Assembly (NCBI GenBank): GCA_964394665.1
Contig: CAYMYN010000010.1
Span: 1-64,000 of the forward strand
Length of the DNA stretch: 64,000 bases
Direction of reading: 5' to 3'
Origin: CAYMYN01 sp964394665
Lineage (GTDB): Bacteria; Planctomycetota; UBA1135; GCA-002686595
Both the position numbers and the translations under genes were made by a program. The notes beneath the pieces are model-generated. The model saw nothing but the letters and a program-made list of their open reading frames with translations, had not been told where the DNA came from and made no database searches. Of this stretch, positions 59,963 through 64,000 are shown in pieces (position 1 is the stretch's first letter; every line of letters begins with the position of its first letter).

Positions 59963-61228
59963 TCAGGCCCGGGCGCCGACCGCTCCCAGCGCGGCGCGGT
60001 ACTCCTCGAGGAACTCGTCCGTCAGGCGCTCGATCGTGAAGTGCTCGAGCAAGCGGCGTCGACCGGCCTCCCCCATCCGTCGCCGCAGGTCGGGGTCGGC
60101 CAGGAGGCGCGCGATCGCCGCCGCGAAGGCCTCCAGGTCGAAGGGGTTCTCGACCAGGCCGGTCTCGCCGTGGCGGACCACCTCGCTGCTGCCGCCGAAG
60201 CTGGTCGCGACCACGGGTTTCGAGTGCTCCATGGCCTCGAGGTTGACCATGCCGAAGGTGTCGAAGCAGATCGAGGGCGTGACGAACACGTCCGTGGCCG
60301 CGTAGGCGCACTGCAGCTCCTCGCCGTCGAGCCAACCGGTCGGCACCACGCGCTCGGCGACCCCCAGGTCGCGCGCCAGGCCCTCGAACTCGCCGCGGTA
60401 GAGCTGCTCGCGGCCCATCACCAAGAGCCGCAGCGCCGGGAAGGTCGGCGCGAGCCGCGCCAACATCCGCAGGAGCTGCGCGACGCCCTTCTGCTCGTGC
60501 AGGCGGCCGCCGATGGCGATCACCTGCTTGCCCGCGAGGTCGTGACGGCGCCGGAAGACCTCGACGGCCTCGATCCCGGGCAAGGTCGGCCGCAGGCGCA
60601 GGGCGTTGTGCACCGTGCGGTCGACGCGGATGCCGTTGGCCCGGATCGCGAGCCCCAGCTCGTCCGAGACGACGGTGAAGCGCTGCACGTCGCGCTCGAG
60701 CACGCGGCGGATGGCCGTGTTGCGCCCGGGCCGGAAGCGCAGCCGTTGGCAGGGGATGCACTTGCTCCAACGCGCCGGGTAGTCGCGCAGGAGGCCGCCG
60801 TGCTCCTCCCCGCCGTGGAAGCAGGTCAGCTTCTGGTAGCAGAAGGTCATCACGTCGTGGGCCGTGAAGACCACCGCCGCGCCCGCCGCGCGCGCGTCGG
60901 CGAGGGCGCCGTAGGAGAGGTGCGTGTGCAGCAGGTGGCTGTGCACCACGTCGGGGCGCCATTCGGCCAGGAAGCGCCGCAGGGGCCGGCGGGCGCGCGG
61001 GTTCGAGAGCCCGACCCAGGCGCGGAACCGCGGCGCGTAGTCCGAGTGCACGAGGAACACCTCGCAGCCCTCGATCTCCGTGCGCCCCGCGCGCGAGGGA
61101 TCCTGGGTGGCCGACACGACCGCGGTGTCGTGGCCCAGCTCCCGCAGGCGCTCCGCCTGCTGGTACATCTGGCGGATCGACGAGCCGATGCGCGGATCGT
61201 GGAGGTCGTTCAGGAACAGGACGCGCAT
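59963..61228 (-). CDS. Glycosyltransferase family 4 protein
   Basis: The protein has 421 residues. The N-terminal domain starts MRVLFLNDLHDPRIGSSIRQ and has DVVHSHLLHTHLSYGA. The C-terminal nucleotide-sugar domain has GGRLHEQKGVAQLL and FDTFGMVNLEAMEHSKPVVA, the usual E-x7-E region. A Cys-rich insertion (CYQKLTCFHGG, CIPCQRL) resembles the family that has a small metal-like site. It should add a sugar during surface polysaccharide synthesis. 198 bp upstream of the radical SAM gene show nothing. Confidence 0.93.
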   Translation of the reverse strand: MRVLFLNDLHDPRIGSSIRQMYQQAERLRELGHDTAVVSATQDPSRAGRTEIEGCEVFLVHSDYAPRFRAWVGLSNPRARRPLRRFLAEWRPDVVHSHLLHTHLSYGALADARAAGAAVVFTAHDVMTFCYQKLTCFHGGEEHGGLLRDYPARWSKCIPCQRLRFRPGRNTAIRRVLERDVQRFTVVSDELGLAIRANGIRVDRTVHNALRLRPTLPGIEAVEVFRRRHDLAGKQVIAIGGRLHEQKGVAQLLRMLARLAPTFPALRLLVMGREQLYRGEFEGLARDLGVAERVVPTGWLDGEELQCAYAATDVFVTPSICFDTFGMVNLEAMEHSKPVVATSFGGSSEVVRHGETGLVENPFDLEAFAAAIARLLADPDLRRRMGEAGRRRLLEHFTIERLTDEFLEEYRAALGAVGARA

Positions 61229-61342
61229 CGGCGGGGAGGTCGCGGCAGGCGGCGGGTGCGGGGTTGTAGCACGCGCCCCAGCGCCGGTCCCCCGCCGGTC
61301 CGGGGCCGTGTTAGCCTGGCCCCGTCCCCTCTCTGGAGCCCC

Positions 61343-63067
61343 ATGCCCATCCCCCACCCGCGCGTCGCCCTCGTCCCCCTGACCCTGACCCTGCTGTGCG
61401 CCCTCGCCGGAGCGCAGGACTGGAGCAACCTGGGTGGCAACGCCGCCCGCAATGGGCGCTCCGCCGCGCAGGGGCCGTTGGCGGCCACCCCCGCCTGGAA
61501 CAACACGGCGCGCCCCTCGATCATCGCCTGGGCGCCCTTCACCGAGGGCGCGCGGGTCTTCACCGTGCGCGAGAGCGGCTTTCCGACCCAGGGCGGTGCG
61601 GCGGGCGACGCGCTCGTGGCCTACGACCTCACGAACGGCCAGGAGCTGTGGAGCGCGACCCTGCCCTTCGCTGGCGACACGAACACCGAGTGGATCGCCT
61701 GGATCGGCGGCGTACGCCACGGGCGCGTCTTCGCCAGCCGCGCCAGCCACCAGAAACCCGGTCCGCTGCGGGCCCTGGACGCCACCAGCGGCGCGACGCT
61801 CTGGACGAGCACGTTCCAGACCGAGGCCTTCGCCTACGACGGCCTCGTCTTCGCACCCAATGGCGACCCGATCGTCGGCGATTGGCAGCGCATCGCGCGC
61901 CTGGACGGCGCGAGCGGCGCGACGCTCTGGAGCACGCCCCGCAACCGCGCCGTGAGCGGCAACTGCGGCGCCGCCGCGACGGACACCGCGCTGTTCATCG
62001 ACGAGGTCGCCCCCGGCGGCCAGATCGTCACCAAGCTCGACCTCGCCACGGGCGCGAAGCTCTACTCGAGCGCCGTGATGCCCGGCTTCACGGCCCAGAA
62101 CGCGCCCTTCCTCTCCCCCGACGGCCAGACGGTCTACTTCTCGCGCACCCAGAACAACGCCGCGGTCGACGAGCTGTTCGCCTTCCAGGACACCGGAGCC
62201 GCGCTGGTCCTCTCGTGGAGCCGCCCGGTGCGCTGGACCACGAGCCACGAACACGGCCTGGGCGCCGACGGCTCGATCTACACCTTCCTGCCGGACGATC
62301 AGTTCGTGCGCCTGGACCCGCTGAACGGCGCCGTGTTGGCGAGCGCCGGCGTGCTCGCGCCCCTGGGCTCGCCGAACCTCTCGCCCAAGACCGCCGTGGG
62401 CGCGGACGGCACGGTCTACGTCTCGAACGGCTGGGCGAGTTCTCCCGCCACCGACGGCCGCCTGTGGGCCTTCTCCGCCGACCTCGCCGTGACGCACTTC
62501 GTGCTGAACCTCGACCGACCGAACCAGGGCGGCCCGGCGTTGGCGCAGGACGGCACGTTGATCGTGTGCGACCGCGTCGGCGTGCACGCCTACCGCGCCG
62601 CCGCGCCGGGGGTGGCGTTCTGCGCCGGGGACGGCAGCGCGAGCGCCTGTCCCTGCGGCAATGCCGGAGCCCCGGGCGCGGGCTGCGCCAACTCCTCCGG
62701 TGCGGGCGCCGTGCTGGCCGGCGCGGGCAGCGCGAGCGTGGCCGCGGACGACCTCGTGCTCGGCGCGAGCGGCCTCCTGCCCGGCCAACCGGCCCTGCTC
62801 TACGCCGGCAACAACGCCGTCAACGGCGGCGCGGGCATCGTCTTCGGCGACGGGCTGCGCTGCGCCGGCGGCATGCTGAGGCGCCTGGGCGTGCGCGTGC
62901 CCGACGCCCTCGGCATGGCGAGCTACGGCCCCGGGCTCGCGGCCCAGGCCGGCTGGGCTCCCGGGGACCTGCGCCGCCTCCAGGTCTGGTACCGCGACCC
63001 GCTGCTCTCCCCCTGCGGCAACGGCTTCAACCTGACCCAGGGCCTCGAGCTCGCGTTCCTGCCCTGA
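61343..63067 (+). CDS. Secreted PQQ-type beta-propeller protein with a Cys-rich C-terminal module
   Basis: The protein has 574 residues with a signal peptide (LVPLTLTLLCALAGAQ). Residues about 20-430 are beta-propeller blades with repeats such as LRALDATSGATLWTS and IARLDGASGATLWST. The C-terminal 130 residues start with CAGDGSASACPCGNAGAPGA and then GCANSSG. I associate this module with secreted planctomycete proteins. It has no catalytic motif and may be structural or polymer-binding outside the cell. Confidence 0.85.
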   Translation: MPIPHPRVALVPLTLTLLCALAGAQDWSNLGGNAARNGRSAAQGPLAATPAWNNTARPSIIAWAPFTEGARVFTVRESGFPTQGGAAGDALVAYDLTNGQELWSATLPFAGDTNTEWIAWIGGVRHGRVFASRASHQKPGPLRALDATSGATLWTSTFQTEAFAYDGLVFAPNGDPIVGDWQRIARLDGASGATLWSTPRNRAVSGNCGAAATDTALFIDEVAPGGQIVTKLDLATGAKLYSSAVMPGFTAQNAPFLSPDGQTVYFSRTQNNAAVDELFAFQDTGAALVLSWSRPVRWTTSHEHGLGADGSIYTFLPDDQFVRLDPLNGAVLASAGVLAPLGSPNLSPKTAVGADGTVYVSNGWASSPATDGRLWAFSADLAVTHFVLNLDRPNQGGPALAQDGTLIVCDRVGVHAYRAAAPGVAFCAGDGSASACPCGNAGAPGAGCANSSGAGAVLAGAGSASVAADDLVLGASGLLPGQPALLYAGNNAVNGGAGIVFGDGLRCAGGMLRRLGVRVPDALGMASYGPGLAAQAGWAPGDLRRLQVWYRDPLLSPCGNGFNLTQGLELAFLP

Positions 63068-63082
63068 CCCAGGCGGACGGAG

Positions 63083-64000
63083 TCACGGGCTCGCGGCGCG
63101 CTCGGCGGAAAGTTCGGGGGCCTGGCTCCAGACCTGCTCCGGGCGCCGCGCGCGGGCCAGGAACCAGGTGATGTAGCCCAGGTGCACGAGCACCCAGGAC
63201 TGGTAGAGCGAGAGCCCCCAGGCCGTCCCGGTGTAGGGCACGTTGAAGATCAACCAGACGTTGGTCGGGATCGTGAGGATCGCGCCCAGCACCGTCAGGA
63301 GCAGCCACACGCGCACGCGGTTGGCGACGATGAAGAAGGACTCGATCCCGACCGCGAAGGCGAAGGGCACGTAGCCCAGGGTCAGGATCCAGGCGTAGTG
63401 GAACACCGGCCGCGCGTAGTCCTCGGGGAAGAGCAGCGGCATCAGGAACGGGATCGCGAAGAGGACCGCCAGGAGCGCGGCGCTGATGAGGCCCCCGGTG
63501 ACCAGGCTCGCGCGCGCGAACAGGCGCCGCAGGCGCGTGATGTCGCGCAGGCCGGCCAACTCGCCCAGGGCCGGCAGCAGGGTGCGGCTCACGCCCTGGG
63601 CCATCATCATCGGCACCATCATGAAGCGCTGGGCGATGTGGAAGTACGCCACCCAGCTCATGCCCACGACGCCGCCCAGGATCAGGCGCGGGAACACCGT
63701 GCCGAAGAGCACCTGGCCGTTCTTCAGGAGCGCGATGCGCAGGCCCTGGCGGATGCCCTGGCGGATCTTCACGTCGCGCGTGCGGGCTAGGATCTCGCGC
63801 GGCCCGGGCAGCGGATAGCCGCCGTCGTGCCGCGCCTGGTGGTAGAGCCCAAGGGCCAGGATCGAGCCCACCGCGCTGGAGGCGATCGTGCCCAGGATCG
63901 CGCCCTGCGGGGTCTGGGTGATGAGCGCGCCCAGCACGACCAGGAAGAAACGCACCAGCTCGTGGCCGTTCTCGACCTGGCCCAGCAGCAGCATGCGGCG
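63083..64000 (-). CDS. Polysaccharide flippase, 3' part (truncated by the window edge)
   Basis: About 305 C-terminal residues are present; the 5' end lies beyond 64000. At least eight hydrophobic helices are seen, with basic loops (FFIVANRVRVWLLLTVLGAI, WVAYFHIAQRFMMVPMMMAQ). The pattern is that of Wzx/MATE-type oligosaccharide flippases. It should move lipid-linked glycan units across the inner membrane. It converges with the PQQ-protein gene, 15 bp apart. Confidence 0.8.
   Translation of the reverse strand, partial: RRMLLLGQVENGHELVRFFLVVLGALITQTPQGAILGTIASSAVGSILALGLYHQARHDGGYPLPGPREILARTRDVKIRQGIRQGLRIALLKNGQVLFGTVFPRLILGGVVGMSWVAYFHIAQRFMMVPMMMAQGVSRTLLPALGELAGLRDITRLRRLFARASLVTGGLISAALLAVLFAIPFLMPLLFPEDYARPVFHYAWILTLGYVPFAFAVGIESFFIVANRVRVWLLLTVLGAILTIPTNVWLIFNVPYTGTAWGLSLYQSWVLVHLGYITWFLARARRPEQVWSQAPELSAERAASP

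Noticed and set aside
58130..63067. Plus-strand open frame of 1645 codons ending in the PQQ-type protein
   Set aside because: Only the part after the ATG at 61343, with a signal peptide, is protein-like. The rest is antisense to the GT4, radical SAM and GNAT genes.

Overview
The window is very GC-rich bacterial chromosome carrying one complete-looking integrated phage. The host is probably a planctomycete. The main clue is the PQQ-type beta-propeller protein at 61343-63067, whose Cys-rich C-terminal module (CPCGNAGAPGAGCANS) I associate with secreted planctomycete proteins. The large TPR-peptidase and the glycan cluster with carbamoyltransferase and DUF5989 genes fit, but no rRNA is present and the assignment is an inference. 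A run of 100 N at 47801-47900 shows that this is draft sequence.

Left host flank (1-8580): an exported lipoprotein-like protein, a TPR protein with a gluzincin (HExxH) peptidase domain, a divergent N-acetylmuramoyl-L-alanine amidase lipoprotein, uppP, ald, and tRNA-Val(GAC) on the plus strand.

Prophage (about 8556-50378, 41.8 kb): it is bounded by a 25-bp direct repeat of the tRNA-Val 3' end (attL 8556-8580, attR 50354-50378). A tyrosine integrase lies at attL, and its last codons lie inside the tRNA gene. Nearly all phage genes are on the minus strand, so transcription runs from right to left. The order is: a tightly overlapping early operon of small zinc-ribbon proteins, a replication initiator interrupted by the N-gap, a ParB-like protein, a C5-methyltransferase, exported proteins, DUF2303, DUF1643 and DUF5131 proteins, a DUF1064 nuclease and an HNH nuclease (50280-33548). 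Next comes a lambda-type head module (Nu1-like, GpA, gpW, portal, fused protease-capsid, DUF2190). A Mu-type contractile tail follows (gp37, gp38, sheath, tube, frameshifted chaperone, short tape measure, gp43-gp48), then tail-fibre proteins and two membrane/coiled-coil proteins. The only plus-strand phage genes (10752-11476) include a ribbon-helix-helix protein divergent from a three-gene operon next to int. The phage is therefore a mosaic myovirus that integrates site-specifically; it has no Mu transposase.

The most remarkable gene is at 14632-17361. It is a gp48/YmfQ-type baseplate protein continued by beta-repeats, then a complete type I sulfatase domain with Cys428-Ser-Pro-Phe-Arg432 and all the usual metal and substrate residues, then a last beta-repeat. 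It looks like a virion-borne sulfatase that could attack sulfated surface glycans. A second unusual point is that attP lies inside the integrase reading frame. In the lysogen the protein ends with 7 tRNA-antisense residues; in the excised circle the frame would continue for 74 phage-encoded residues and become translationally coupled to the early operon.

Right host flank (50379-64000): an HtrA/Deg protease that was originally next to the tRNA, then a cell-surface glycan region. That region holds a small membrane protein, a carbamoyltransferase, an SGNH hydrolase with a DUF5989-like tail, a 43-residue DUF5989-like protein, a polysaccharide deacetylase, a GNAT protein, a B12-binding radical SAM protein, a GT4 glycosyltransferase, the PQQ-like protein and the 3' part of a flippase. 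A 163-bp element with 36-bp inverted ends sits exactly between the deacetylase and GNAT genes.
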